From: Gemmatimonadota bacterium
GTDB taxonomy: Bacteria > Gemmatimonadota > Gemmatimonadetes > Longimicrobiales > Gaopeijiaceae
Assembly (NCBI GenBank): GCA_022826005.1
Contig: JAJDVT010000070.1
Coordinates: 62,001 to 126,000, forward strand
Reading direction: 5' to 3'
Length of the DNA: 64,000 nt
In this document: piece by piece, positions 49,182 through 60,870 of the stretch
Layout: every line of letters begins with the position of its first letter
How positions within the stretch are numbered: position 1 is the first letter of the stretch
Notes under the pieces: generated by a model
What the model was told of the DNA's origin: nothing
Database searches by the model: none
Seen by the model: the letters and a program-made list of their open reading frames with translations, nothing else
Translations under genes and position numbers: made by a program

Positions 49182-50378
49182 TCAATACGACGCGACCTCG
49201 TCAAAGTCGATTTCGATGGCTCCGAAGTCGATACTGACAAGCTGGTGTACAGAGTCAGGATCATCCTGCAGGGAGATGAAGCCGAGTTCGGCGAGTCGGC
49301 GAATTTCACGGATGAAGGTCCGGGGGGTCACTTCGCGATACGCGCCCCGGACGTAGGGGGAGTTTACGAGGTCGGCCAGGCGGATCAGGGTTGACGCACG
49401 CTCCGAAAAGGGGTCCGTGGGCTCCGTCTCCACCAGGAGGTAGTCAAGCAAAGCGAATTCACGAGGGTTGAGCAGGTGTCGGCGCTCGCTTACCCGCATT
49501 GCAAGCGCCCGGGTCAACGTATCGCGGTAGACGAGTCGGTTCAGCTTCGTCTTGATGAAACTGTTGATCCCGCTCAGTTCCGCCTCGAAGCCGCGAAGCC
49601 CGAATTCGACGAAGGGCGCCAGATCGAAGGGCTGCGTTCTTCGGCACTCCTGGAGGCGTCGCTGGTACTCGTTGCCGTTGCGGTAGAAGTAGTTCGACAG
49701 TCCGTAGAATCCGTTGACGTTGTATCCGCCCTCGTAGAGGATCGCCGCCTCGACGAGGCGGGAGACCCGACCGTTGCCATCCCCGAACGGGTGGATGGTC
49801 ACGAGGAAAAAATGGGCGAGAAGGGCCCTTACGACGGGGTGTTGGCTGCGCAGGCCACGGGAGTTCACGAACTCCACGAACTCGTGCATGAGCCGTGGGA
49901 GATCCTCATGCGGAGCGCCCAGGTGGAGCCCGCCGAGTTCCATCGTGCCGACCTGCACACCATTTGTGCGAAGGCCGCCGGGCACGTTGTCGGCTTCATC
50001 GGACAGGCGTGTCATCACTTCGTGCATATGGAGGATGTCCCGCACGCTGATCGGTGGTCTGCCGGGTCCGAACCGTTCCCGCACCCAGTTCTGGGCGGTG
50101 TCCGCGTTGAGTATCTGCCGGAACTCGCGGCCTTCGGGATCGAGACCGGCCTTTCCCCCAAGAAACTCGGCGATCTGAGCCTCGGACAAGGGGTTTCCCT
50201 CCAGCGCCGTGGAGCCATGGACGGTCCTGATTCGGTTGAGGACATCGAGCTGTTCCGTCCATTCCGGAGGAAGGAGCAAGCTCATGGCGGCTTCCTTCCG
50301 CCCCTCGATGCGGACCAGGACGGGCATCATTCCCGGAAGCTGGAGCCGGAAGTCGAAGCTGAATTGCGACCAGTCCAT
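49182..50378 (-). CDS. Fic-domain protein (AMPylase-like) with N-terminal inhibitory-helix-like motif
   Basis: HPFGDGNGRVSRL Fic motif; STALEGNPLS matches (S/T)xxxE(G/N); winged-helix-like C-terminus. Confidence 0.9.
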   Translation of the reverse strand: MDWSQFSFDFRLQLPGMMPVLVRIEGRKEAAMSLLLPPEWTEQLDVLNRIRTVHGSTALEGNPLSEAQIAEFLGGKAGLDPEGREFRQILNADTAQNWVRERFGPGRPPISVRDILHMHEVMTRLSDEADNVPGGLRTNGVQVGTMELGGLHLGAPHEDLPRLMHEFVEFVNSRGLRSQHPVVRALLAHFFLVTIHPFGDGNGRVSRLVEAAILYEGGYNVNGFYGLSNYFYRNGNEYQRRLQECRRTQPFDLAPFVEFGLRGFEAELSGINSFIKTKLNRLVYRDTLTRALAMRVSERRHLLNPREFALLDYLLVETEPTDPFSERASTLIRLADLVNSPYVRGAYREVTPRTFIREIRRLAELGFISLQDDPDSVHQLVSIDFGAIEIDFDEVASY

Positions 50379-50628
50379 TTATCTGACACCTTCCATGACA
50401 TGCTACTTGACGATTCAAGTTATTGCTGTAAAGTAATATAATTCACTCATTGGCTTTAGTATGACATGATATTTGACGAAATTTCTGGTTGGCTGGGTGA
50501 CCGACGAATCGCGCTCCATGCGGGGACGACACAGCGCGAACCCAGCCGACCCGGATTTGACCGAACACGCCGCTTCCTCCTACCGTTCCGGGCCCTCAGC
50601 CCTGCCCAAACGCTATCGGAGTCACCTG

Positions 50629-52683
50629 ATGAGCCGCCAATTCATACCGCCCCTCCGCCCGGCCCTCCTCGCGGTCCTGCCTCTCCTTGCCGCTGCGCTG
50701 TTTGCAGCCACCGACCTCTCCGCCCAGGCCACCGAACTGCGCCGCGGCCGCATGCTGACCGGCTCCATCGCCGCCGGCGACACCGCCCGCTACACCTTCG
50801 AGGCCGGCGAGAACGACTTCGTCCTCGGCGAAGTCAACCAGATCTCCATCGATGTGACGATTCGCGTTCTGGACGCCGACGGGGAGCAGCGCGCCCGGTT
50901 CGGGGGGCTCGGCCGCGGTCCCGAACGCTTCAGCGGCCAACCCTCGGCGGCCGGCACCTACACGGTGGAGCTCATCGTCGCGGGAGACGACGAAGACGCA
51001 TCCGGCGCCTACGAGATCACCCTCCTCCGCCACGAACCCGTCGCGACCGACCCGCGCCGCCTCACCGACCAGATGATGGCGCGGTTCGACGGCCCGAACT
51101 CGCCCGGCGCCGCGGTCCGCGTCTGGCGCGATGGCCGCACCCTCTACTCGAAGACCTACGGGATGGCCAACCTCGCCTACGGGATCCCGTTCGGGGAGGA
51201 CACCCGCACCAACATCGGCTCCACCTCGAAGCAGTTCACCGCGTTCGCGATCATGCTGCAGGCGGAGCGCGGCCTGCTGTCCCTTGACGACGACATCCGC
51301 ACCCACATCCCCGAGCTGCCCCAGTTCGACGGGACCATCCAGGTGCGGCACCTCATCACCCACACCTCGGGCCTGCGCGAATTCCTGAACCTGCTGCGCA
51401 TGACCGGCCGCCGCCTCGACCGGGGCGACTGGATCGACCGCTCGGAGATCATAGAGATCGCGCAGCGCCAGCCAGCGCTCCAGAACGCGCCGGGCGCGGA
51501 GTGGAACTACAACAACACCGCGTTCGGGCTCGCGGCGGTCATCGTCGAGCGCACCTCGGGGCAGGACTTTCACGTCTTCATGCAGGAGAACGTCTTCGGC
51601 CCGCTCGGGATGACCGGCACGATGGTCCGTCCCTCCATCCGCCACATCGTCCCCAACCAGTCCGAAGGCTACACGCCCACGCCCGACGGCTACCGCCAGA
51701 TCGGCGACCTGGGCGGCGCGGTCGGTGCCGGCGGGATGTACAGCACGATCGCCGACCTGCAGACCTGGGTCGAGAACTACGCAAACCCGCGCGTCGGCAC
51801 CCCCGAGATCTTCGCCGAGATGATGACCTCGTTCGTGCTGACCAACGGCGAGGAGACCGGCTACGGCTACGGCCTTTCCGTCGACGAGCAGCGCGGACTG
51901 AAGCGCGTTCACCACGGCGGCGCGGACGTAGCGCACCGTTCGCAGCTCGTCTACTACCCGGAGATCAACGCCGGCGTCACGGTGCAGAGCAACCACGCCC
52001 AGTTCGGCAGCAACGTGGCCTTCCAGCTGGCGGCGGCGTTCTTCGACGATGCGATGGAGGTGGAGGAGGACGAGGCCGGGGCGGAGGGAGACGAGGCAGA
52101 CGCCGAGCGCGACTTCGACCCCGATGCCTACGACCCCGGGGACTTCGACGAGTTCGTCGGGCGGTACGCACTCGACGCCGCGCCCAGCTTCATCCTCACC
52201 TTCACCCGCGAGGACCGCACCCTCTACGCGCAGGCGACCGGCCAGCAGCGGCTGGAGATCGTCCCCACCTCGGACTCGACCTTCGCGCTGCTCGCGGTCG
52301 AGGCGTCGGTGACCTTCCTGCGCGGCGACGACGGCGAGGTGAACGCGGCGATTCTGCACCAGAACGGCGACCAGCGCGCCACGCGGCTGGAGGATGACGA
52401 GGAGGTCGAGGCCTGGGCGCCCACGGCGGAAGACCTGGCCGACTTCGCGGGGCGCTTCTACAGCGAGGAGCTGGAGACCTTCTACGACTTCGAGGTGGAG
52501 GACGGCGAGCTGATCATGCACCAGCGGCGCCTGGGACGCGTCGTGCTGTCGCCGGGCGAAGAGGACAGCTTCTCCGGCGGCGGCTTCTCGTTCGGCTTCG
52601 AGCGAGACCGCAACGGGGAGGTGATCGGGTTCTACCTGTCGAACGTGCGCACGCGGAACGTGCGGTTCGGGAGGGTGGAGTGA
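50629..52683 (+). CDS. Beta-lactamase-family serine hydrolase, exported
   Basis: Signal peptide; NIGSTSKQFTAFAIMLQ (SxxK); YNNTAFGL; HHGGADV. Confidence 0.88.
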   Translation: MSRQFIPPLRPALLAVLPLLAAALFAATDLSAQATELRRGRMLTGSIAAGDTARYTFEAGENDFVLGEVNQISIDVTIRVLDADGEQRARFGGLGRGPERFSGQPSAAGTYTVELIVAGDDEDASGAYEITLLRHEPVATDPRRLTDQMMARFDGPNSPGAAVRVWRDGRTLYSKTYGMANLAYGIPFGEDTRTNIGSTSKQFTAFAIMLQAERGLLSLDDDIRTHIPELPQFDGTIQVRHLITHTSGLREFLNLLRMTGRRLDRGDWIDRSEIIEIAQRQPALQNAPGAEWNYNNTAFGLAAVIVERTSGQDFHVFMQENVFGPLGMTGTMVRPSIRHIVPNQSEGYTPTPDGYRQIGDLGGAVGAGGMYSTIADLQTWVENYANPRVGTPEIFAEMMTSFVLTNGEETGYGYGLSVDEQRGLKRVHHGGADVAHRSQLVYYPEINAGVTVQSNHAQFGSNVAFQLAAAFFDDAMEVEEDEAGAEGDEADAERDFDPDAYDPGDFDEFVGRYALDAAPSFILTFTREDRTLYAQATGQQRLEIVPTSDSTFALLAVEASVTFLRGDDGEVNAAILHQNGDQRATRLEDDEEVEAWAPTAEDLADFAGRFYSEELETFYDFEVEDGELIMHQRRLGRVVLSPGEEDSFSGGGFSFGFERDRNGEVIGFYLSNVRTRNVRFGRVE

Positions 52684-52700
52684 GGGGGTGGCCTCCGGGC

Positions 52701-53105
52701 TCACCCAGCCGAAACGCACCGCCTCGCCACAGTCACAATCGCCGACGCCCCCGCGATGGCGCTCGCCGCCTGCCGCGCTCCGAAACCTGCCGACGGGGTC
52801 CATTCTTCAAGACCGTTGGGATACCGGGTGGGAATGTAGTTGAGGTCGAGTTCGCGGGCATCGTCCAGTAGCTCGTCGAGTTCAGGAACGCGTGGTTCCA
52901 GGCGCTCGATCAGGTTCCGGACGCTGTGGCCCATGACCGCCCTTGCACCGCGCGCGTAGTGAACCGCCTTGACGGCCTTCTCCGCCGCCTGCTGGGAGGA
53001 GAAGCACGCGTGAGCATGGAACCCCCCTTCCTCGGAGTGACGCGCGTGGCGCAGGTCGTCCACTGCGGCGCCAAGCCCCCGCCGGGCCTGGACCGCACCC
53101 GTCAT
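52701..53105 (-). CDS. HEPN-domain protein (HepT-like partner)
   Basis: HACFSSQQAAEKAVKAVHYARGARAVMGHSVRNLIERL; R-x4-H (RAVMGH). Confidence 0.8.
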   Translation of the reverse strand: MTGAVQARRGLGAAVDDLRHARHSEEGGFHAHACFSSQQAAEKAVKAVHYARGARAVMGHSVRNLIERLEPRVPELDELLDDARELDLNYIPTRYPNGLEEWTPSAGFGARQAASAIAGASAIVTVARRCVSAG

Positions 53106-53458
53106 CGGTCCTCTCCCAGGATCTCGACGCCTTCTCGGCGCAACAGGTGGAAAACCCCGAAACCGTCAGCCTCGCAGGCGGCGAATTCATCGGGCGTGTA
53201 GACGAGAAGATCGACCACCATGGGAAGGGCCCGATCGAGTTCCCTGGTCAGGGCCAGCGCGCGCTCCGGGGGTGGAAGATCCGTGTCCATCACGACGGCC
53301 AGATCGAGGTCGGAAAAACCGTCGGCCTCACCGCGGGCCCATGACCCGAAGACGATCGCGCGCTTCACGCCTGCCTCGCGCAGCATCGGCGCCGCTCGCC
53401 GACGCATCTCCTCGAACGTGCAGGGCGCGGGCGCCGATATTACGGTGACTTCCGACAT
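53102..53458 (-). CDS. MNT-type minimal nucleotidyltransferase
   Basis: IVFGSWARGEADGFSDLDLAVVMD (GSx10DxD). Confidence 0.85.
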   Translation of the reverse strand: MSEVTVISAPAPCTFEEMRRRAAPMLREAGVKRAIVFGSWARGEADGFSDLDLAVVMDTDLPPPERALALTRELDRALPMVVDLLVYTPDEFAACEADGFGVFHLLRREGVEILGEDR

Positions 53459-53560
53459 TCGTGGTCGTCTTTTCCGGCGGAGTTGGCGCGGCGTGGTGCT
53501 TACGAAAGCGCATGTGGGACGCTACACAGAAACCTAGCACCAAGAATGGCATGATGGTCG

Positions 53561-53875
53561 TTACTCCCCCAGCGTATCCGGGGCGATTACCCACCTCGCA
53601 TGCTTCGCCAGCTTACGCTTGATAGCAGCCGTCTTCTTACCGAATACCCACAAGTGTCCGGGATCGCCGGTTGGCGGTTGCGTCGCGACTCCCAGCCCCA
53701 GACTTCGTACGAAGGCCACGGCCAGCCCCACCATCAGATTGCCCTGGGTATTCGCATCGCCGGGGGAACCGTAGGATCTCGCTCGATGAGCGGACATCGG
53801 TGAAGCATCGCGGGAGTCGCTGAACATTCCACTCCTGGGTCTCCATCTGCTTTCGGCCGCGTCGAAGTGAATCAT
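53561..53875 (-). CDS. Hypothetical ORF, possible gene remnant
   Basis: Conserved-looking C-terminus ATQPPTGDPGHLWVFGKKTAAIKRKLAKHARWVIAP; N-terminus uncertain. Confidence 0.35.
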   Translation of the reverse strand: MIHFDAAESRWRPRSGMFSDSRDASPMSAHRARSYGSPGDANTQGNLMVGLAVAFVRSLGLGVATQPPTGDPGHLWVFGKKTAAIKRKLAKHARWVIAPDTLGE

Positions 53876-53968
53876 GTCGGGGGGATCCGCCGCCAGATCT
53901 CCTCGTCGTCTCCTACAGACGGATCGTCGGCATATTCTGGCGTGGTGCCGCCGGGGCTCAACCGACGT

Positions 53969-54478
53969 TCAGAACGGCTGCACGCCGGTATTGAGGAAGC
54001 TGACGAAGCGCTCGATATCCCCTTCCAATGCGAGCATTCCCGAAGACTCGTACACGAAGGAAAACCCGTCGTTGCCGTCCAGGTCGATCGTCAGTGCCCT
54101 GCCCGGTTTCTCCCATTCCATAAGAACGCCACCTGAAGGCTCAGGGCAGACTGCGGGTCGTGAGAAACCGTATTCGGCCATGATCCTTGCGACAATGATC
54201 GCGGTGTCCACGGTTTCCTTTGCGGCTGGCCCGCCGCCGTATGAGTCCCAGTTGGGGACGAGATCCAGGTAGCTCAGCATCTCGGCCTCGATGTTGGCTA
54301 GCCAATGGACCTCCTGCCAACCCTCGGGAGGTGCCAAGAGGCGATGAGCGGTCAGAGACGAGGCAGGTTCCGGCGTCTCGGCGACCCGGATTCGTCTGGG
54401 CCGATGATCCTCCGTGTCCGTCAAGCCTCTCGGCCAGGAATCGGCTTGGTGCTCCACCGCAGGCTGTAAAGACGTCAT
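53969..54478 (-). CDS. Hypothetical protein, first-described partner of TIGR04255-like gene
   Basis: 169 aa; overlaps upstream gene by 4 bp; LVPNWDSYGGGPAAKETVDTAIIVARIM. Confidence 0.6.
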   Translation of the reverse strand: MTSLQPAVEHQADSWPRGLTDTEDHRPRRIRVAETPEPASSLTAHRLLAPPEGWQEVHWLANIEAEMLSYLDLVPNWDSYGGGPAAKETVDTAIIVARIMAEYGFSRPAVCPEPSGGVLMEWEKPGRALTIDLDGNDGFSFVYESSGMLALEGDIERFVSFLNTGVQPF

Positions 54479-55299
54479 CGCTCACGCTCCCAGTGTCGGT
54501 GCATTGTTTTCGAAGTCACTTCCGCAAAGCCCCGTACGATCCATTCGCGACCTACATCCAATCGCCGTCCCAGCATGCTCTCGGGACCTCGGTCCAACCC
54601 TCCCCGAGCTGTAAGGGTGAGTCCGAGTACGGGCTTACCAGAAGCCCGGTCAAATCCCGGCGTTGCCTCGACGTAGAGCCGAGAGACGACCTCTTCTTCA
54701 GGCGAGATACGATATCGAACCCTTAGCGCGATATCCTCTGGCTCTGGGAGAAACCCACCTTCCGTGCTCGGGTCCAGAAGTGGCACGACCGACCCGAGCT
54801 CGCCATGTCGGTGCCATCCATCGCCGGCCAGAATACGGTTGACGTAAGTGAGTTCCCACTGATTGAGTCTTGGTTCACCCAATCCTTCGTCTGCGAGGTA
54901 CTCCCGGAAGAGGTCGAAGTTCTTCTCGAAAGACGCTTTCACGTGCTCATACCTGGGGTAGTCCTGGCCGGGGATCCTGCGCCAGTTGAAGACGAACCTG
55001 TCCTGTTGGACCTGAACCAGGTGTTCTTCGTTGTTTCCGATGAACCACACACGAGGCGTGGGTACAGTCTCAAGCTCGAATGTGAGCTTCTTTTCGAACT
55101 CCGGACTGGAACGCTCCAGCCGCGGGTCAAGGGCCGGATGCACCTGGAGCGTGGGGAGCGCTCCCCGGAATCGCTGCCAGAGCATTCCCATGTGCGGGCC
55201 CGTCAAGCTGCGGATTGCGTCGAACTGAGCAGCAATCGCGACTTCAGCCACGGGCGGCTTTGCGAATGAGGGTAACGGCTTCACACAACCTCCGCGCAA
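54475..55299 (-). CDS. TIGR04255-like family protein
   Basis: KPPVAEVAIAAQFDAI..GMLWQRFRGALP..PRVWFIGNNEEHLVQVQQDRFVFNWRRIPGQDYPRYEHVKASFEKNFDLF..LNQWELTYVNRI. Confidence 0.7.
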   Translation of the reverse strand: MRGGCVKPLPSFAKPPVAEVAIAAQFDAIRSLTGPHMGMLWQRFRGALPTLQVHPALDPRLERSSPEFEKKLTFELETVPTPRVWFIGNNEEHLVQVQQDRFVFNWRRIPGQDYPRYEHVKASFEKNFDLFREYLADEGLGEPRLNQWELTYVNRILAGDGWHRHGELGSVVPLLDPSTEGGFLPEPEDIALRVRYRISPEEEVVSRLYVEATPGFDRASGKPVLGLTLTARGGLDRGPESMLGRRLDVGREWIVRGFAEVTSKTMHRHWERER

Positions 55300-55604
55300 C
55301 GAGCGCTCCGGGGGCCAAGGGTCACTTTGGGCATACTACCCATGGTGCTTGCGGGAGGTTTCCTGACGAATCCCCAATCCTCGCGGGGATGTGGCGGTAG
55401 GCAGGTGGAATCGGGCTGGCGGCAGACCCCCGGTCGTGCCATTCGCGTCTGCGAAGATGTCGATGGCCGTCGGCATGGGAAGAATCTAGGAAGGCCGTCC
55501 GGGGCGTTCAAGTTGCTCGGGAGTAGCCGGAACCTTCGTTCTCAGGTGTCAACCGCAGTTTACGTTTGATCAAGTACAGTTTACAGTGACGCCACGAAGC
55601 CCCC

Positions 55605-56629
<1,025 letters not shown>

Positions 56630-56639
<10 letters not shown>

Positions 56640-57427
56640 GCCTCCACGGCCCTCTTCGCCATTACCGTCACCAGATGCGCCCGGTAATCGGCGTCGGCCG
56701 CGGTATCCGACAGCAGGCCGTGGCTCGACACGCCCATCCCGGCCACCGCCTCGGCGCCGAACGAATCCCCCAGCGCGGACTCCATCTCGGCCATCCTGAA
56801 CACGCCGTCGCCCGATGCGCCCGTCACGGCCACCCGCACACCGGCGGGCCCGTCCGCGACCATCACGCCGGCGACCGCGTACTTGGACGCGGGGTTGGCG
56901 AACTTCGCGTAGGCGGCGCGCGACGGCACCGGAAACCGCACGGCGGTGATGATCTCGTCGTCCTCCAGCGCGGTCATGAACATGCCCTGGAAGTAGTCGT
57001 CCGCACCGATCTCGCGCCGGTCGGTCACGATCGTCGCGCCCAGCGCCACACACGCCGCCGGGTAGTCCGCGGCGGGGTCGTTGTGCGCCAGCGACCCCCC
57101 GATCGTGCCGGCGTTCCTCACCTGCGCGTCGCCGATCCCGTCGGCCATCGCCGCCAGCGCCGGAATCCGCCCCTGCACGGTCGCGGACCCGGCCACCTGC
57201 GCGTGGGTGCACATCGCCCCCACGGTCACGGAGTCCCCGTCGTCGGTGATCCCGTCCAGCCCCGCCACGCCCGCCAGCGACACCACGTCGGTCGGCGCGG
57301 CCAGGTTCAGCTTCATGATCGGCAGCAGGCTCTGTCCGCCCGCGATCAGCGTCCCGCCCTCGGCACCCCGGAGCGCCGCGACGGCGTCATCCAGCGATGT
57401 CGGTGCGTGGTATGTGAAATCGTTCAC
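56630..57427 (-). CDS. FAD-binding subunit of xanthine dehydrogenase/CODH family (CoxM-like)
   Basis: FTYHAPTSLDDAVAALRGAEGGTLIAGGQSLLPIMKLNLAAPTDVVSL; TIGGSLAHNDPAADYPA. Confidence 0.92.
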
Positions 57428-57445
57428 GAGTCTCGTCTCCCGGTT

Positions 57446-59799
57446 CTAGCCGTTGGCCCGCTGGATCGCCTGCCACACCCGCTGAGAGGTGGCCGGCATC
57501 GACATGTCGTCCACCCCGAGCGGGCGCAGCGCGTCGATCACCGCGTTGATCACCGCCGGGGGCACGCCGATCGACCCGACCTCGCCGACGCCCTTGGCGC
57601 CGAGCGGGTTGTGGGTGCAGAGCGTCGTGTTGTGGTTGATGTTGAAGGACGGGAGGTCGGCCGCGCGGGGCATCGTGTAGTTCATGTACGACCCCGTCTC
57701 CAGCTGCCCGTCCTCCTGGTAGCGGCACTCCTCCAGCAGCGCCTGGCCGATGCCGTGCGCGAGCCCGCCGTGCAGCTGCCCGTCCACGATCATCGGGTTG
57801 ATGATGCGCCCGACGTCGTCCGCTCCGGTCACCGCGACCAGCTCCACCTCGCCCGTCTCCGGGTCGACCTCCACCTCGGCGATGTGCGTCCCCGCCGGGA
57901 AGGTGAAGTTGAGCGGATCGTAGAACGCGGTCTCCTCGAGCCCGGGCTCCAGCCCCTCGGGGTAGTTGTGCGGCACGTACGCCGTCAGCGCCACCTCGCC
58001 GAGCGTCTTCGACCGGTCCGTCCCGGCAACCGTGAAGGACCCGTTCTCGAATTCGATGTCCTCCGCAGACGCCTCCAGCAGGTGCGCGGCGATCTTCTTG
58101 CCCTTCTCGATCACCTTCTCGACGGCCAGGTAGATCGCCGTCCCGCCCACCGCCAGCGAGCGCGAACCGTAGGTCCCCATGCCGAACGGGATCTTCGCCG
58201 AGTCCCCGTGCACCACGTCGACCGCGTCGAAGTCGACCCCGAGCATGTCGGAGACGATCTGCGCGAAGGTGGTCTCGTGCCCCTGCCCGTGGCTGTGCGT
58301 CCCGGTGAAGACCGAGACCGAGCCCGTCGGATGCACCCGCACGCTGCCGGACTCGTAAAGCCCGGCGCGCGCGCCCAGCGACCCGACCACCGCCGACGGC
58401 GCGATTCCGCACGCCTCGATGAAGGTCGAGATCCCGATCCCGCGGCACTTCCCGCGCGCCGCCGCCTCGGCCCGCCGCCCCTCGAACCCCGCCCAGTCCG
58501 ACGCCTCGAGCGCCAGATCCAGCGTGGCGTCGTAGTCGCCCTGGTCGTACTGCAGCGCGACCGGCGTCTGGTACGGGAACTCGCGGATGAAGTTCTTGCG
58601 GCGGATCTCGACCCGGTCCATCCCGAGCTCCACCGCCGCCTTGTCGACCAGCCGCTCCAGCAGGTAGGTCGCCTCGGGGCGGCCCGCGCCGCGCAGCGCG
58701 TCGACCGGCACCGTGTTGGTGAAGAACGACTTGACCTCACAGTAGACCGCCGGCGTGGTGTACGGTCCCGCGAAGAGGATGCCGTACAGGTACGTCGGAA
58801 CGCAGGTCGCGAAGGTGGAGAGGTACGCGCCCAGGTTGGCCTTGGTGGAGACGTGCAGCCCCAGGAAATGGCCGTCCGCGTCCAGCGCGAGCTTCGCCGT
58901 GGAGATGTGGTCGCGGCCGTGCGTGTCGGACTTGAAGGCGTCGAGGCGCTCGCAGGTCCACTTGACCGGCCGGCCCAGCTGCCCGGCGGTCCACGTCAGG
59001 ATCGCCTCTTCCGCGTAGTGCGGGATCTTCGAGCCGAAGCCGCCGCCGACGTCCGGCGCCACGATCCGCAGCTTGTGCTCCGGCAGTCCGAGGACGAAGG
59101 CGCCCAGGAGGAGGCGGACCAGGTGGGGGTTCTGGCTGGTGGTATAGAGGGTGTAGTCCCCGGTAGCGGGGTCGTAGTTTGCAATCGCCGCCCGAGGCTC
59201 GATCGCATTGGGGATGAGCCGGTTGTTGACGACGTAGATCGAGACCACGTGGTCCGCGGCGTCGAAGGCTGCGTCGGTGGCCGCCTTGTCCCCCACCTCC
59301 CAGTCGTAGCAGACGTTCCCGGGCGCTTCGTCGAAGACCAGCGGCGCCCCGTCGGCCTCGGCGGCTTCGATGGAGGCTACCGCCGGCAATTCCTCGCGCT
59401 CGACGTCGATCAGGTTCGCGGCCGACTTGGCCTGCTCGGCGGTCTCCGCCACCACGATGGCCACGCAGTCACCCACATACCGCACCTTGTCCGTGGCGAG
59501 CGCGGGGTGCCCCGGCTCCACCATCTTCGAGCCGTCCTTGTTCGTGATCTCCCACCCCGTCGGGATGCCGCCCACGCCTTCCATGTCCCTGCCCGTGAAG
59601 ACCGCGTGGACTCCGGGCGCCGCCTTTGCCGCGTCCGTGTGGACCGTGCCGATCTTCGCATGCGCCATTCCCGACCGCAGGATGTAGCCGTAGAGCTGCC
59701 CGGGCAGGTTGATGTCGTCGGTGTAGCGGCCGCGCCCCGTCAGAAAGCGCGTGTCTTCCTTCCGCTTGACGGAAGCTCCGATTCCCGTGCCGTTGCCGC

Positions 59800-59803
<4 letters not shown>
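57446..59803 (-). CDS. Molybdopterin-binding large subunit of xanthine dehydrogenase/CODH family (CoxL-like, not form I)
   Basis: [75 protein letters not shown]-type motif. Confidence 0.9.
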
Positions 59804-60273
<470 letters not shown>

Positions 60274-60577
60274 GGCGCCTCCTGGGGGTGTGGGGGGTAT
60301 TTGCCGAGATGAGTCCCTGGGGGCGCACCGCGGCCGCCGACGCCTCGCGTCATATGATCGGGTGCCCGCTCCTGGTGTGGGGACCGGGTGCGCCGCCCAG
60401 GTGGAGGGACAGAATGGGGAGGGGCGGGCGGGGACGCAAGCGGGGTTGGGGGGTGGTTGGACTCGCCTCCGAGACTCCGACCGCGAGAGTAGACAGGATG
60501 CCCCGTCGCAAACGATGATTCGCGACGTGTAGCTTGGACTTGACCGACTACTACTGACCGACCAGGAAGCACCGCGC

Positions 60578-60870
60578 ATGAATGCCACCGACAGCGAGCG
60601 TGTAGATCCGATGCTGAACCCGCCCCATCTCGGCGAACTCATCCGTGAGAGCATGGATTAGGTCGGATGGAGCGTCACCGAGACAGCGGCACACCTGGGG
60701 TGCGAGCGCGGGACACTTTCGCGGCTCCTGAACGGCAAGTCCGGGGTGTCGGCCAACATGGCGCTTGCATTGGAGGCGGTCGGCTGGGGCACCGCAGATC
60801 ACTGGATGCGAATGCAGGCGAGCTACGAGCTTGCGCGGGCGCGGCGCGAACGCACAGCCGCAGGCAGGCC
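60578..60870 (+). pseudogene. HigA-like antitoxin with in-frame TAG
   Basis: [30 protein letters not shown](60659-60661)-VGWSVTETAAHLGCERGTLSRLLNGKSGVSANMALALEAVGWGTADHWMRMQASYELARARRE. Confidence 0.7.
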
